Shown: piece after piece, positions 1-6,680 of the stretch
How the letters are laid out: each line of letters opens with the position of its first letter
Position numbering within the stretch: the first letter of the stretch is position 1
Assembly: GCA_009780545.1 (NCBI GenBank)
Contig: WQZW01000045.1
Location: 1-8,597 of the forward strand
Direction: 5' to 3'
Origin: Treponema sp.
GTDB taxonomy: Bacteria; Spirochaetota; Spirochaetia; Treponematales; Breznakiellaceae
Length of the DNA stretch: 8,597 nucleotides
Position numbers and translations under genes: made by a program
Notes under the pieces: model-generated
What the model was told of the DNA's origin: nothing
What the model saw: the letters and a program-made list of their open reading frames with translations, nothing else
Database searches by the model: none

Positions 1-1229
1 GCGGGCAAAAGGCGGATTCCATTTTTATGGCGTTGCAAGGAATCACCGACGGGGATGTGAGATTTGAGTATGTAAGGATTGCGGATGCGCCGAAGTACGG
101 GATTTTTATCACCACTTATCCTGTTAACGTTCTCTTGGATTCTCTTTACGTCGGCAACTCGGAGTTTTACGATCTGGGAACCGGCATTGCTTACGGCTTT
201 ATCCTTTTCTCGAATTGGTCATCATTTGGCTATGTCGAGATTGAAAATGTGAAAATCGACACATGCGTCGAATTTGGAAAACCTCTTTCTGATATGGGCG
301 GACATGGAATCGTTGCCACGGGAAAAACAGTAAAGATTTCCAATATCAGCGTCAAGAACAGCAACGGAAGGTATGGCGGCATTTTTGCTTTAGCCGATGA
401 ATTATCGATCAGCGAAATTACCATTGAGAACTCGCGGGAAGGCTTCTACATCTCTACTTATCTTGATCTTATCGCATCGGATATAACCGTCAAAAACTCG
501 GGAAGTTCAACCGTTAGCTTTGGGAAAGGCGGCAAAAATGAAGTAACGAACATGAAGCTGATCAACTGCCTGTCCAATGAGACTCAAAATAGAATGCTTA
601 AGGTATACGGCGCAGGAACGTTTATTCGATGCCAATTTATCCACGACGACGATATGAAACCGGTGGAACCTGTCTATGAATACCATGCCAACTTCAATCC
701 GCTTGGATTGATTAGCCACAGACCATATAACAACGTCAGCTACAGCGATAAAGCAACGTTCATCGACTGCGAGTTTGTCAACCTGATCGGCGACGCATCC
801 AAGGACACCTATATTTTCAGCGTATGGTCCGATGTTTATTCGTATATGTGGGATGCTTCTTTGAGTGGGAATTGGGACAAAATAGGCGATTTGTTTACTC
901 AAAACATCGATCTGAAGGACTGCAGTTTCACCCTCAGGCAGGGGGAACGGGTCGGCATAATCGCCGGGTGGGCCTACTTTTTGTCAGGAGATTCTCCCAA
1001 GCCACCGGGGGAATTCCTTGCCGACAACGCAAAGATCGTTGACAACGGCAGCACGATACCGCTGTTCTGGTTTTACGGCGCAAACCCGGTAAACAACACG
1101 TTCCGCTTCAAGCCCAACAACCGGTACAAAGCTCCCGGTGCGGCCGATTTCGTAACGCTGGATTCGGCGGCGGCGATTAACAATCTTTCAAGGCTGGACA
1201 AGGGAGCGAGGATTACGATTGAGCCGTAG
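1..1229 (+). CDS. Right-handed parallel beta-helix protein, 5' end cut off by the window
   Basis: The frame is open from position 3 to the TAG at 1227-1229, giving 408 visible codons. The first ATG (27) has no ribosome binding site and lies inside an already repetitive fold, so I treat the gene as starting upstream of the window. Successive short strands of about 20-25 residues show the alternating pattern of a beta-helix, for example VEIENVKIDT, VKISNISVKNS, LSISEITIENS, IASDITVKNSG and VTNMKLINC, with Asn near the strand ends. Such folds occur in secreted or surface carbohydrate-active enzymes and adhesins. I see no catalytic motif that would name an enzyme, and any signal peptide would lie outside the window. 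The last 110 residues lose the clear repeat. GC is low (26 of 60 bases at 61-120, 24 of 60 at 241-300) against 41 of 60 at 3541-3600 in the clpC gene. The fold call is fairly sure; the function is unknown. Confidence 0.72.
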   Translation, partial: GQKADSIFMALQGITDGDVRFEYVRIADAPKYGIFITTYPVNVLLDSLYVGNSEFYDLGTGIAYGFILFSNWSSFGYVEIENVKIDTCVEFGKPLSDMGGHGIVATGKTVKISNISVKNSNGRYGGIFALADELSISEITIENSREGFYISTYLDLIASDITVKNSGSSTVSFGKGGKNEVTNMKLINCLSNETQNRMLKVYGAGTFIRCQFIHDDDMKPVEPVYEYHANFNPLGLISHRPYNNVSYSDKATFIDCEFVNLIGDASKDTYIFSVWSDVYSYMWDASLSGNWDKIGDLFTQNIDLKDCSFTLRQGERVGIIAGWAYFLSGDSPKPPGEFLADNAKIVDNGSTIPLFWFYGANPVNNTFRFKPNNRYKAPGAADFVTLDSAAAINNLSRLDKGARITIEP

Positions 1230-1271
1230 CGAGCGTGCCGGTCTTGAAGCCGGGAATTGCCGGGTTGGACC

Positions 1272-1300
1272 TGTACACAAAGGCTCTTTTTGTCGATAAT
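1272..1300 (+). promoter_or_regulatory. Sigma70-type promoter for the 1308-4937 cluster, probably giving a leaderless transcript
   Basis: TGTACA (1272-1277, 4 of 6 to TTGACA) and GATAAT (1295-1300, 5 of 6 to TATAAT) are separated by exactly 17 bases. A start site 6-8 bases past the -10 falls at about 1306-1308, on the A of the ATG at 1308. No Shine-Dalgarno-like purine run precedes that ATG; the bases between are TATCACT. The -35 match is only moderate, so this is a prediction. The sequence is AT-richer than its surroundings, which helps the -10 stand out. Confidence 0.5.
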
Positions 1301-1307
1301 TATCACT

Positions 1308-1862
1308 ATGAAAGGGAAACTTTTTGCCGTTTTCTGTCTTCTGGTGCTGCCGACCATCCTGCATTCCCAGGAAACGGCGGGGCCGGGGGCGGAAACCGTG
1401 GTCCTGCCGCGGCAGTTCAGGCAGATCGCGCTGGGAATGTCGCTGGACGGGCTCAAGGACGCGCTGCTGGAAGATGCCCTGTTCGCCTTCCGGGGCGACC
1501 GGGACGTTTCGTTCATCCCGGTGCGGGAAGAAAGCCTCGTGGAGACCACCGGCAGTTCCTTCGTCAGGCGGGCCTTCTTCCAGTTGCGGGACGGCGGGCT
1601 TTTCATCATTTCGCTGTCCATGAACACGGCCCTCGTCGATTACCATTCGATGTTCGTTACCTTCACCGGGCGTTACGGGGACCCGATCCTGCTGAACCCC
1701 AGGGAATCGGTCTGGGACGACGGAACCACCCGAATCTCGCTGGAGCGGCCGCTTACCGTCCGCTACATCGACCGGGCGGTTTTTGACGACATCGTCAACG
1801 AATCCCTGCTGGTCGATTCCCGCAGGGTGCAGGAAAAACAGGAATTCCTCGATGAATTCTAG
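1308..1862 (+). CDS. Secreted or periplasmic protein of unknown function, 184 aa
   Basis: The family is not one I can name. The N-terminus has a classical signal peptide: Lys2 and Lys4, a hydrophobic run LFAVFCLLVLPTIL, and a likely cleavage near Ser20-Gln21. I therefore prefer the ATG at 1308 to the in-frame ATG at 1257, which would bury the signal behind 17 extra residues and lies upstream of the predicted promoter. The mature part (about 160 residues) is a single compact domain with no further membrane segment. It contains IALGMSLDGLKDALLEDALF, a phrase typical of small exported proteins that gauge or bind something through a helix-plus-sheet domain, then SFVRRAFFQL, RYGDPILL and ISLERPLTVRYID. 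I recall similar proteins in treponemes but cannot verify this. The stop overlaps the next gene by 11 bases, implying translational coupling. It is first in a three-gene cluster with a DUF192 lipoprotein and ClpC. Confidence 0.78.
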   Translation: MKGKLFAVFCLLVLPTILHSQETAGPGAETVVLPRQFRQIALGMSLDGLKDALLEDALFAFRGDRDVSFIPVREESLVETTGSSFVRRAFFQLRDGGLFIISLSMNTALVDYHSMFVTFTGRYGDPILLNPRESVWDDGTTRISLERPLTVRYIDRAVFDDIVNESLLVDSRRVQEKQEFLDEF

Positions 1863-2355
1863 AGAGTGCGGAAGGGCCGTCGTCCTCTGCATCGCCCTGG
1901 CCGGCTGCAACGCCGCCCTCGCCTCCTGCGGGACGGAAGACGGGGCACAAAAACTGCCCGCGCTGGTTCTCCAGATCAAACGGGAGGCGGACGAAAGTCC
2001 GGTAAGCCTGACCGTGGAAGTCGCCGCAAGCCGGCAGGAACGGGCCACCGGGCTGATGCACAGGCGGAACCTGCCTGACGGACGGGGAATGATCTTCGTC
2101 TTCGACCGGGACGAACAGCTTTCCTTTTACATGCGGAATACCTTGATACCGCTTTCGATAGCGTACATCGCCTCGGACGGAAGGATCGCCGAGATACGGG
2201 ACATGCATCCGCTGGACCTTACCCCGGTGGTCTCGGCCCGGTCGGTGAGGTACGCCCTGGAGGTGCCGCAGGGCTGGTTCGCGCGGGAGAACGTCCGGGT
2301 CGGGGACCTGGTTATGGTCGACGTCCTGGCGAAGACGAACCCGGAACCCCGATAG
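1852..2355 (+). CDS. DUF192 family lipoprotein, 167 aa
   Basis: This is a small exported protein of the DUF192 family, whose biochemical role is not established. The ATG at 1852 gives a short basic start, a hydrophobic run (AVVLCIALAGC) and a lipobox LAGC with the acylatable Cys19, so the protein is probably a lipid-anchored envelope protein. An in-frame TTG at 1783 would place 23 unrelated residues in front of this signal and is rejected. The family signature is clear: ERATGLMHRRNLPDGRGMIF from Glu63, then SFYMRNTLIPLSIAYI from Ser91, and a C-terminal half ending in ALEVPQGWFARENVRVGDLV. The length is usual for a DUF192 protein with a signal. The start lies inside the end of the preceding gene (overlap 1852-1862), with AGGA about 10 bases upstream as a modest ribosome binding site. 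The stop is 14 bases before clpC. Confidence 0.9.
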   Translation: MNSRECGRAVVLCIALAGCNAALASCGTEDGAQKLPALVLQIKREADESPVSLTVEVAASRQERATGLMHRRNLPDGRGMIFVFDRDEQLSFYMRNTLIPLSIAYIASDGRIAEIRDMHPLDLTPVVSARSVRYALEVPQGWFARENVRVGDLVMVDVLAKTNPEPR

Positions 2356-2360
2356 GCGCT

Positions 2361-2367
2361 GGAGGAG
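2361..2367 (+). promoter_or_regulatory. Strong Shine-Dalgarno site of the clpC-type gene
   Basis: GGAGGAG lies two bases before the ATG at 2370. It is the strongest ribosome binding site in the window and fixes this start. The spacing is short if the 3' GGAG is used (2 bases) and closer to normal if the 5' GGAGG is used (4 bases). It contrasts with the starts at 1308 and 5287, which have no such site. Confidence 0.75.
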
Positions 2368-2369
2368 CT

Positions 2370-4937
2370 ATGGCGAAGTGGGAACTGAGCCCGCAGGTGC
2401 AGAGAATCCTGGACGGCGAGGCACGGGAAGAGGCCCGCAGGCTGAATTCCGTCGAGCTGATGCCGGAACACATCGTCATCTCCATACTCCGGGAGGGAAC
2501 CTGCATGGTCTGCGGGGCCCTGATGGCGATGAAGGTCGATCTGCTGGACTTCAGGCGGTACCTGGAAGAGACGGTAACCGGGATGCCGGCCGTCGTCTCG
2601 GCGATGGCGATACCCTTGGCCGAGGATAGCGGCCTTCCCATCTCCGACCGGACGAGGATCGCGCTGGAACTTGCCGGGGAAGAGGCCAGGGCCATGGGCA
2701 GCGAGGTGCTGGGAACCGAACACCTGCTCCTTGCGGCGATGTACGAGGAGGATTCCCCGGTACAGAAGTACCTCGACTCGAAGTCGGCCCATGCGGAAAT
2801 CCTTAAAGTGATGATCCAGAGCGTCCCCTACCTGAAGGGCACCAGCTTTGACTTCGATCCCCAAAAGAAGCCTGTCGAACCGGCCAGGCCCAGGGTCAGG
2901 CCGCCCTCCTACCCGGTGCTGACCCCGACCCTGGACTCCTTTTCCCGCGACATGACCTCGCTGGCAAGGATGGGCAAGCTGGATCCGGTAGTCGGCAGGA
3001 CCAAGGAAATGGCCCGCATCCTCCGGATACTCGCCCGCAGGACCAAGAACAACCCGGTCCTCATCGGCGAGCCCGGCGTGGGAAAAACCGCCGTGGTGGA
3101 AGGCCTGGCACAGCTTCTCTCAGGCGATTCGGTGCCTGAGGCCCTTGCCGGCAAACGGCTGGTCTCGCTGGACATGGGGGCGATAGTCGCCGGGACGAAG
3201 TATCGGGGGGAATTCGAGGAACGGGTGAAGAAGATCACCCGGGAGATCGGCCAGGCGGGGAATATCATCCTCTTTATCGACGAAATTCACCTGCTGATCG
3301 GGGCCGGCGGGGCCGAAGGCACGATAGACGCCTCCAGCATGCTCAAGCCGGGACTTTCCCGGGGCGAGATCCAGTGCGTGGGAACCACGACGCTGGCCGA
3401 GTACCGCAAGCACTTCGAGCGGGACGGGGCCCTGGAACGGCGATTCCAGACCGTGCTGATCAAGGAACCGGACCTCGAAGAGACCACCGAAATCCTCCTG
3501 GGCCTCCGCCGGAAGTACGAGGAACACCACAAGGTCAGTTACTGCGACGAGGTCGTGGCCCTTGCCGCCCGACTCGCCGAACGCTTCGTTACCGGACGCT
3601 GGATGCCGGACAAGGCCATCGACATACTGGACGAGGCCGGAGCCATGCGGAAGATCGAGGGCACCGAGGCCCCGCCGGAAGTGGCCCGCATCGAGGCCGA
3701 GCTGCTGCGCCTGACCGAGGAGAAAAACGCACTGGTGGCGGCCCAGGACTACGAGCGGGCCGCCCTCGTCCGGGACCGGGTACGCTCCCTGCGGGCCGTG
3801 CTTCGGGAGGCGCGGCTCGCCTGGGAACGGGCCTACAACCGGCACCCGTTGCCGGTTCGGGAAGCCGACGTCCGCAGGGCCGTCTCCGAGGTCTCCGGGA
3901 TTCCCGTTACGGCCCTGGAGGAACACGAGTCCCGACGCATGCTGCGGATGGAGGAGGAACTTCACGCCGGGGTGATCGGCCAGGAAGAGGCGGTCCGCAA
4001 GATCGCCTCGGCAATACGCCGTTCCCGCTCCGGGGTTTCCTCGCCCCGCCGGCCCACCGGCTCCTTCATCTTCCTGGGTCCAACGGGCGTGGGCAAGACG
4101 TTGCTGGCCAAGGAACTTTCCCGTTACCTCTTCGGCGGCGAGGACGCCCTGGTCAGAATCGACATGTCGGACTTTATGGAAAAGCACAACGTCTCCCGGC
4201 TGGTAGGCTCGCCTCCCGGCTTCGTCGGCTACGAGGAAGGCGGCGTCCTTACCGAGCAGATCAGGCGGAATCCCTATCGGGTGGTACTTTTCGACGAGAT
4301 CGAGAAGGCCCACCGCGACGTGCTGAACCTCCTGCTGCAGGTGCTGGAGGAAGGCGAGCTGCGGGACAACATGGGACACGTGGTGAACTTTCGGAACACG
4401 GTGATCATTATGACCGGGAACGTGGGGGCGAGGGAAATTTCCCGTGATTCCAGGCTGGGTTTCGGTTCCGGAAGCGGGCTGATGGACCCGGCCGAGATCG
4501 AAAGCCTTGCCCTGGCCGAACTCCGCCGGCTTTTCAGTCCGGAATTCCTGAACCGGGTGGACGAGATCGTGGTCTTCCGCCCCCTGACCCCGGTCCAGAT
4601 CGGGGCGATTCTCGATGTCCAGCTCGCCGAACTTTCCGCCCGCCTTGCCGAACGGGGCCATTCCCTGAAACTCAGGCCGGAAGCCCGCCGCTTCCTTATC
4701 GAAAAGGGCTGGGACCCCAAGTACGGCGGCCGCCCCCTCCGCCGCACCCTGCAAAAGGAACTGGAGGACCCGCTTTCCCTCCTGCTGCTTTCCCGGGAAT
4801 GGCCGGCCGGCACGGTCTTTACCGCCGGCCTACGGGAGGCGGCGATTCGCCTTACGGGAAAAGCCCCGAAGTCGGCGGTTTCCGCCTCCCCTGATTCCAT
4901 AGAAACTGGCGAACGCACCGCAAAGCGATGTGGATGA
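2370..4937 (+). CDS. clpC: ClpC-type AAA+ unfoldase, ATP-binding subunit of Clp protease
   Basis: This is an Hsp100 unfoldase of 855 aa that should form a hexamer, unfold proteins using ATP and feed them to the ClpP peptidase in the cytosol. The N-terminal Clp_N double repeat covers about residues 1-150 ([27 protein letters not shown]). The first AAA module has Walker A GEPGVGKT (233-240), Walker B LFIDEIH (Asp304, Glu305) and arginine-finger candidates Arg357/Arg358. A short coiled middle domain with a UVR-like segment ([19 protein letters not shown], about 456-474) points to ClpC rather than ClpA, and is too short for ClpB. The second module has GPTGVGKT (570-577) and [11 protein letters not shown] (Asp642, Glu643). 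The loop LGF (696-698) is the expected ClpP docking tripeptide, so it probably partners with ClpP. All key residues are intact. The C-terminal tail of about 30 residues is polar and not conserved-looking. No ctsR, mcsA or mcsB lies beside it here. The name clpA is often used for such genes. Confidence 0.95.
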   Translation: MAKWELSPQVQRILDGEAREEARRLNSVELMPEHIVISILREGTCMVCGALMAMKVDLLDFRRYLEETVTGMPAVVSAMAIPLAEDSGLPISDRTRIALELAGEEARAMGSEVLGTEHLLLAAMYEEDSPVQKYLDSKSAHAEILKVMIQSVPYLKGTSFDFDPQKKPVEPARPRVRPPSYPVLTPTLDSFSRDMTSLARMGKLDPVVGRTKEMARILRILARRTKNNPVLIGEPGVGKTAVVEGLAQLLSGDSVPEALAGKRLVSLDMGAIVAGTKYRGEFEERVKKITREIGQAGNIILFIDEIHLLIGAGGAEGTIDASSMLKPGLSRGEIQCVGTTTLAEYRKHFERDGALERRFQTVLIKEPDLEETTEILLGLRRKYEEHHKVSYCDEVVALAARLAERFVTGRWMPDKAIDILDEAGAMRKIEGTEAPPEVARIEAELLRLTEEKNALVAAQDYERAALVRDRVRSLRAVLREARLAWERAYNRHPLPVREADVRRAVSEVSGIPVTALEEHESRRMLRMEEELHAGVIGQEEAVRKIASAIRRSRSGVSSPRRPTGSFIFLGPTGVGKTLLAKELSRYLFGGEDALVRIDMSDFMEKHNVSRLVGSPPGFVGYEEGGVLTEQIRRNPYRVVLFDEIEKAHRDVLNLLLQVLEEGELRDNMGHVVNFRNTVIIMTGNVGAREISRDSRLGFGSGSGLMDPAEIESLALAELRRLFSPEFLNRVDEIVVFRPLTPVQIGAILDVQLAELSARLAERGHSLKLRPEARRFLIEKGWDPKYGGRPLRRTLQKELEDPLSLLLLSREWPAGTVFTAGLREAAIRLTGKAPKSAVSASPDSIETGERTAKRCG

Positions 4938-5008
4938 GAGAAGGCGCCACGTTCCGGCGCAAGAAAACGTGCAACAGGATGAGGAACGGCGCCGCGGCTT
5001 TAGCCGGG

Positions 5009-5020
5009 GCAGCGCGCTGC
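5009..5020. repeat. Perfect 12-base palindrome
   Basis: GCAGCGCGCTGC reads the same on both strands. A loop-free palindrome of this kind suits a dimeric DNA-binding protein or a restriction-type site better than an RNA hairpin. It lies more than 250 bases from the nagA start, so an operator role is doubtful. In GC-rich DNA it may also be chance. Confidence 0.4.
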
Positions 5021-5026
5021 GGGTAC

Positions 5027-5052
5027 CGGAAAACGCAATGCGGAAAACGCAA
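5027..5052 (+). repeat. Tandem 12-base direct repeat, period 14
   Basis: CGGAAAACGCAA occurs at 5027-5038 and again at 5041-5052, separated by TG. Two exact copies only; there is no third copy, so it is not an array. It could be a small duplication or a pair of binding sites. Confidence 0.6.
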
Positions 5053-5078
5053 ATCCCGGAGCCGGTCTGCTACGCCTG

Positions 5079-5101
5079 GGAGATTTGCGGGGCAAATCTC
5101 C
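5079..5101. repeat. Perfect stem-loop, 10-bp arms, 3-base loop
   Basis: The arms GGAGATTTGC (5079-5088) and GCAAATCTCC (5092-5101) are exactly complementary around a GGG loop. No T run follows (the next bases are GCGCATCGG), so it is not a standard intrinsic terminator on this strand. It is the first of five similar triloop structures flanking nagA. Confidence 0.75.
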
Positions 5102-5117
5102 GCGCATCGGCCTACGG

Positions 5118-5208
5118 CTACGGCGGGGAATTTCCATCCTCCGCAGGAGGATGGGGAAGCTTACCCCGGGATATCTGTTCTGCTGGCCCTTTCCTGCCTC
5201 CGCCGTAG
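5118..5208. repeat. Outer 9-bp inverted repeat enclosing an inner hairpin
   Basis: CTACGGCGG (5118-5126) is exactly complementary to CCGCCGTAG (5200-5208). The 73 enclosed bases contain the stem-loop at 5134-5154 and the short palindrome CCCCGGG (5164-5170). As RNA this could form a branched structure. The region lies upstream of the predicted nagA -10, so it would be in nagA mRNA only if transcription starts further upstream or reads through from clpC. Confidence 0.45.
5134..5154. repeat. Perfect stem-loop, 9-bp arms, 3-base loop
   Basis: CCATCCTCC (5134-5142) pairs with GGAGGATGG (5146-5154) around a GCA loop. In RNA, two G-U pairs (5133 with 5155, 5132 with 5156) and one U-A pair (5131 with 5157) could lengthen the stem. 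No T run follows. The arm sequence is unrelated to that of the 5079-5101 stem. Confidence 0.75.
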
Positions 5209-5271
5209 TAATTCAAAATTCTTCATTGATATTCATGATCCATGGCGGACCGGGCCAACCCTTGAGATTTC

Positions 5272-5280
5272 TGCTATACT
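5272..5280 (+). promoter_or_regulatory. Extended -10 promoter of nagA, probably giving a leaderless transcript
   Basis: TGC followed by TATACT (5275-5280) is an extended -10 element with 5 of 6 matches in the hexamer. No good -35 lies 16-18 bases upstream (the region there reads GGGCCA), as is usual for extended -10 promoters. Only GTAAGC separates the hexamer from the ATG at 5287, so transcription should start at or within about two bases of the start codon. There is no Shine-Dalgarno sequence, consistent with a leaderless mRNA. Confidence 0.55.
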
Positions 5281-5286
5281 GTAAGC

Positions 5287-6507
5287 ATGAGCGACACGAT
5301 TTGTCTGCATAACGGGACCGTGCTGACCGGGTTTGCCGAGATGGAGCACTGCGCGGTTCTCGTGGAGGGCGGGATTATCTCCGACGTGTTCTCCGAAAAA
5401 CGGTTCCTGCAACGGAGCTTCGGCCCGGAAGATACCGTAATCGACGTGGGCGGGGCCTACATCGCTCCCGGCTTTATCGACACCCACGTTCACGGGATCG
5501 GCGGCTACGGGACGGACGACGCCGTATACGGGCTTGACGGGCTGGATACGGTGGCCGCCGAGAAGGTGGGGACCGAGGCGATCCTTCGGATGTCGCAGCT
5601 GCTGGTCGGCCATGGGGTAACGGCGTTCAACCCGACCCTGTACCCTGCGCTGCCGGATGCCATGCTCCGTGCGGTGCGGGCGATCTCCGCGGCGATGGGC
5701 AGGGAGGAAGGCGCGCGGATTATGGGGCTGCACCTGGAGGGGCCCTTCATCTCGCCGAGCAAGCTGGGAGTGCAAAAACCGGAGACGGCGATGCCGGTGA
5801 ACCTGGACTTTATGGAGCGGCTCTGGGAGGCCTCCGGCGGCAGGATCGTCAACATGACCATCGCGCCGGAACTGAAGGACATGCGAAAATTGGCCCTGTT
5901 CTGCATCAACAAGGGAATAGTCCTGCAGGCCGGGCACACCGACGCAAAGTACGAGAACATGATCGAGGGAATCCAGGCCGGCATCTTCCATTCCACCCAC
6001 TTGTTCAATGCGATGAGCCGGCTGAACCACCGGGATCCGAACGCCGTGGGCGCAGTCCTCATCCACAGCGAGATGTCCTGCGAGATCATCGCCGACGGGT
6101 TTCATGTACACCCGGAAGTGCTGAAGCTGCTGATCCGGAACAAACCGCTGGACAGGATCGTCCTGGTTACTGACGGTTTGAAGCCCACCGGCCAGGCCGC
6201 AGGTCCCCTGCTTGCCAACGGCGAGGAGGTAATCTTTAGGGACGGGATCTTCAGGCGGGCCTGCGACGACGTTATCGCCGGTTCCGGCCTGACGATGATT
6301 CGGGGGATCGGGAACCTGGTGGGAGCGGGGCTGAGCATGGCGAATGCCGTCAGGACGGCGACCTACAACCCGGCCCAGATCATGGGCTACGGCAAGCTGG
6401 GGGCCATCGTGCCGGGAAAGAAGGCGGACATAACCGTTTTTGACCGGGACTTTCGGATAACCCGGGTGATGGTTGACGGGAAGATTCGGGAGCATTCCGG
6501 GTTGTAA
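5287..6507 (+). CDS. nagA: N-acetylglucosamine-6-phosphate deacetylase
   Basis: NagA removes the acetyl group from GlcNAc-6-phosphate to give glucosamine-6-phosphate in the cytosol, the first committed step of GlcNAc use and of cell-wall amino-sugar recycling. The protein has 406 aa, slightly longer than E. coli NagA (382). It shows the amidohydrolase layout: an N-terminal beta-sandwich strand set (residues 1-55), the metal motif DTHVHG with His67 and His69, LHLEGPF with metal ligand Glu151, AGHTDA with His217, STHLFNAM with His238, and VTDG with the catalytic Asp296. The C-terminal sandwich returns in GKKADITVFDRDF. All expected catalytic and metal residues are present, so it should be active. 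The ATG at 5287 gives the typical start (a short polar stretch, then NGTVLTG) and lies 6 bases past a promoter-like -10. nagB follows 196 bases later, so the pair may be transcribed separately. Confidence 0.97.
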   Translation: MSDTICLHNGTVLTGFAEMEHCAVLVEGGIISDVFSEKRFLQRSFGPEDTVIDVGGAYIAPGFIDTHVHGIGGYGTDDAVYGLDGLDTVAAEKVGTEAILRMSQLLVGHGVTAFNPTLYPALPDAMLRAVRAISAAMGREEGARIMGLHLEGPFISPSKLGVQKPETAMPVNLDFMERLWEASGGRIVNMTIAPELKDMRKLALFCINKGIVLQAGHTDAKYENMIEGIQAGIFHSTHLFNAMSRLNHRDPNAVGAVLIHSEMSCEIIADGFHVHPEVLKLLIRNKPLDRIVLVTDGLKPTGQAAGPLLANGEEVIFRDGIFRRACDDVIAGSGLTMIRGIGNLVGAGLSMANAVRTATYNPAQIMGYGKLGAIVPGKKADITVFDRDFRITRVMVDGKIREHSGL

Positions 6508-6556
6508 ACCAGGAATGCGGGCAGTGTACCGGCCTGAAGGATAAGGCGGGGGCGTT

Positions 6557-6584
6557 GCGGGGGTGAAACCCCCGCTCGGGGGGT
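6557..6584. repeat. Stem-loop with 8-bp arms and an overlapping alternative stem
   Basis: GCGGGGGT (6557-6564) pairs exactly with ACCCCCGC (6568-6575) around a GAA loop. The middle arm ACCCCC (6568-6573) can instead pair with GGGGGT (6579-6584) across a five-base loop. The two pairings exclude each other. The region lies 50-77 bases after the nagA stop and about 120 bases before nagB. Confidence 0.6.
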
Positions 6585-6595
6585 AACGGAGGACG

Positions 6596-6621
6596 AAGGT
6601 TGCCGCAAAGCGGCAACTTTT
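6596..6621 (+). terminator. Intrinsic terminator-like hairpin after nagA
   Basis: GTTGCCGC (6599-6606) pairs exactly with GCGGCAAC (6610-6617) around an AAA loop. A G-U pair and two A-U pairs (6596-6598 with 6618-6620) extend the stem. TTTT at 6618-6621 follows. The T run is short, so termination may be partial. It is the only stem in the two gaps followed by a T run and is the best candidate for ending nagA transcripts. Confidence 0.5.
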
Positions 6622-6633
6622 GGCCGGAGTGAA

Positions 6634-6650
6634 GGGGGGCTTGGCCCCCC
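6634..6650. repeat. GC-only stem-loop, 7-bp arms, 3-base loop
   Basis: GGGGGGC (6634-6640) pairs with GCCCCCC (6644-6650) around TTG. ACATGG follows, with no T run. It lies about 30 bases upstream of the nagB -10-like hexamer and is the last of the five triloop stems. Confidence 0.6.
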
Positions 6651-6680
6651 ACATGGTAAGTTACTGAAATCGAATAACCC

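Larger units (their letters stand above)
4938..5286 (+). other. Non-coding gap between clpC and nagA, rich in palindromes
   Basis: I find no convincing gene in this 349-base stretch. The open frames crossing it give Arg-, Gly- and Pro-rich peptides with no recognisable domain or binding site. From left to right it holds a weak 5-bp stem (4944-4948 with 4956-4960), a perfect 12-base palindrome, a 12-base direct repeat, a strong stem-loop at 5079-5101, an outer inverted repeat at 5118-5208 enclosing a second strong stem-loop at 5134-5154, an AT-rich stretch at about 5207-5235, and the nagA promoter. No stem is followed by a T run, so no intrinsic terminator for clpC is evident. Confidence 0.7.

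Noticed and set aside
1281..1294. Possible terminator for the beta-helix gene, using the T run near 1286-1291
   Set aside because: The only stem is a 5-bp ACAAA/TTTGT pairing that overlaps the promoter spacer, with no T run after it.
1783..1851. Upstream TTG start for the DUF192 gene
   Set aside because: It would add 23 residues in front of a complete lipoprotein signal and overlap the preceding gene by 80 bases.
3120..4754. Long antisense open frame (544 codons) opposite clpC
   Set aside because: The sense frame is an unmistakable full-length ClpC. High GC at third codon positions lengthens antisense frames, and the antisense product is Gly-, Pro- and His-rich with no domain.
5027..5052. 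Possible CRISPR-like repeat
   Set aside because: Only two 12-base copies separated by two bases, with no spacers and no cas genes in the window.
5262..5267. TTGAGA as a -35 for nagA
   Set aside because: It lies only 7 bases from TATACT, far too close for a sigma70-type spacer. The extended -10 explains the promoter better.
4928..5312. Small + strand open frames across the clpC-nagA gap
   Set aside because: They translate to low-complexity Arg/Gly/Pro-rich peptides through palindromes and direct repeats, have no ribosome binding site, and overlap clpC or nagA in another frame.
5233..6654. Long antisense open frame (473 codons) covering nagA
   Set aside because: It is opposite a complete nagA with all catalytic residues and runs through the intergenic hairpins, which no real gene would be expected to do. 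It is a composition shadow.
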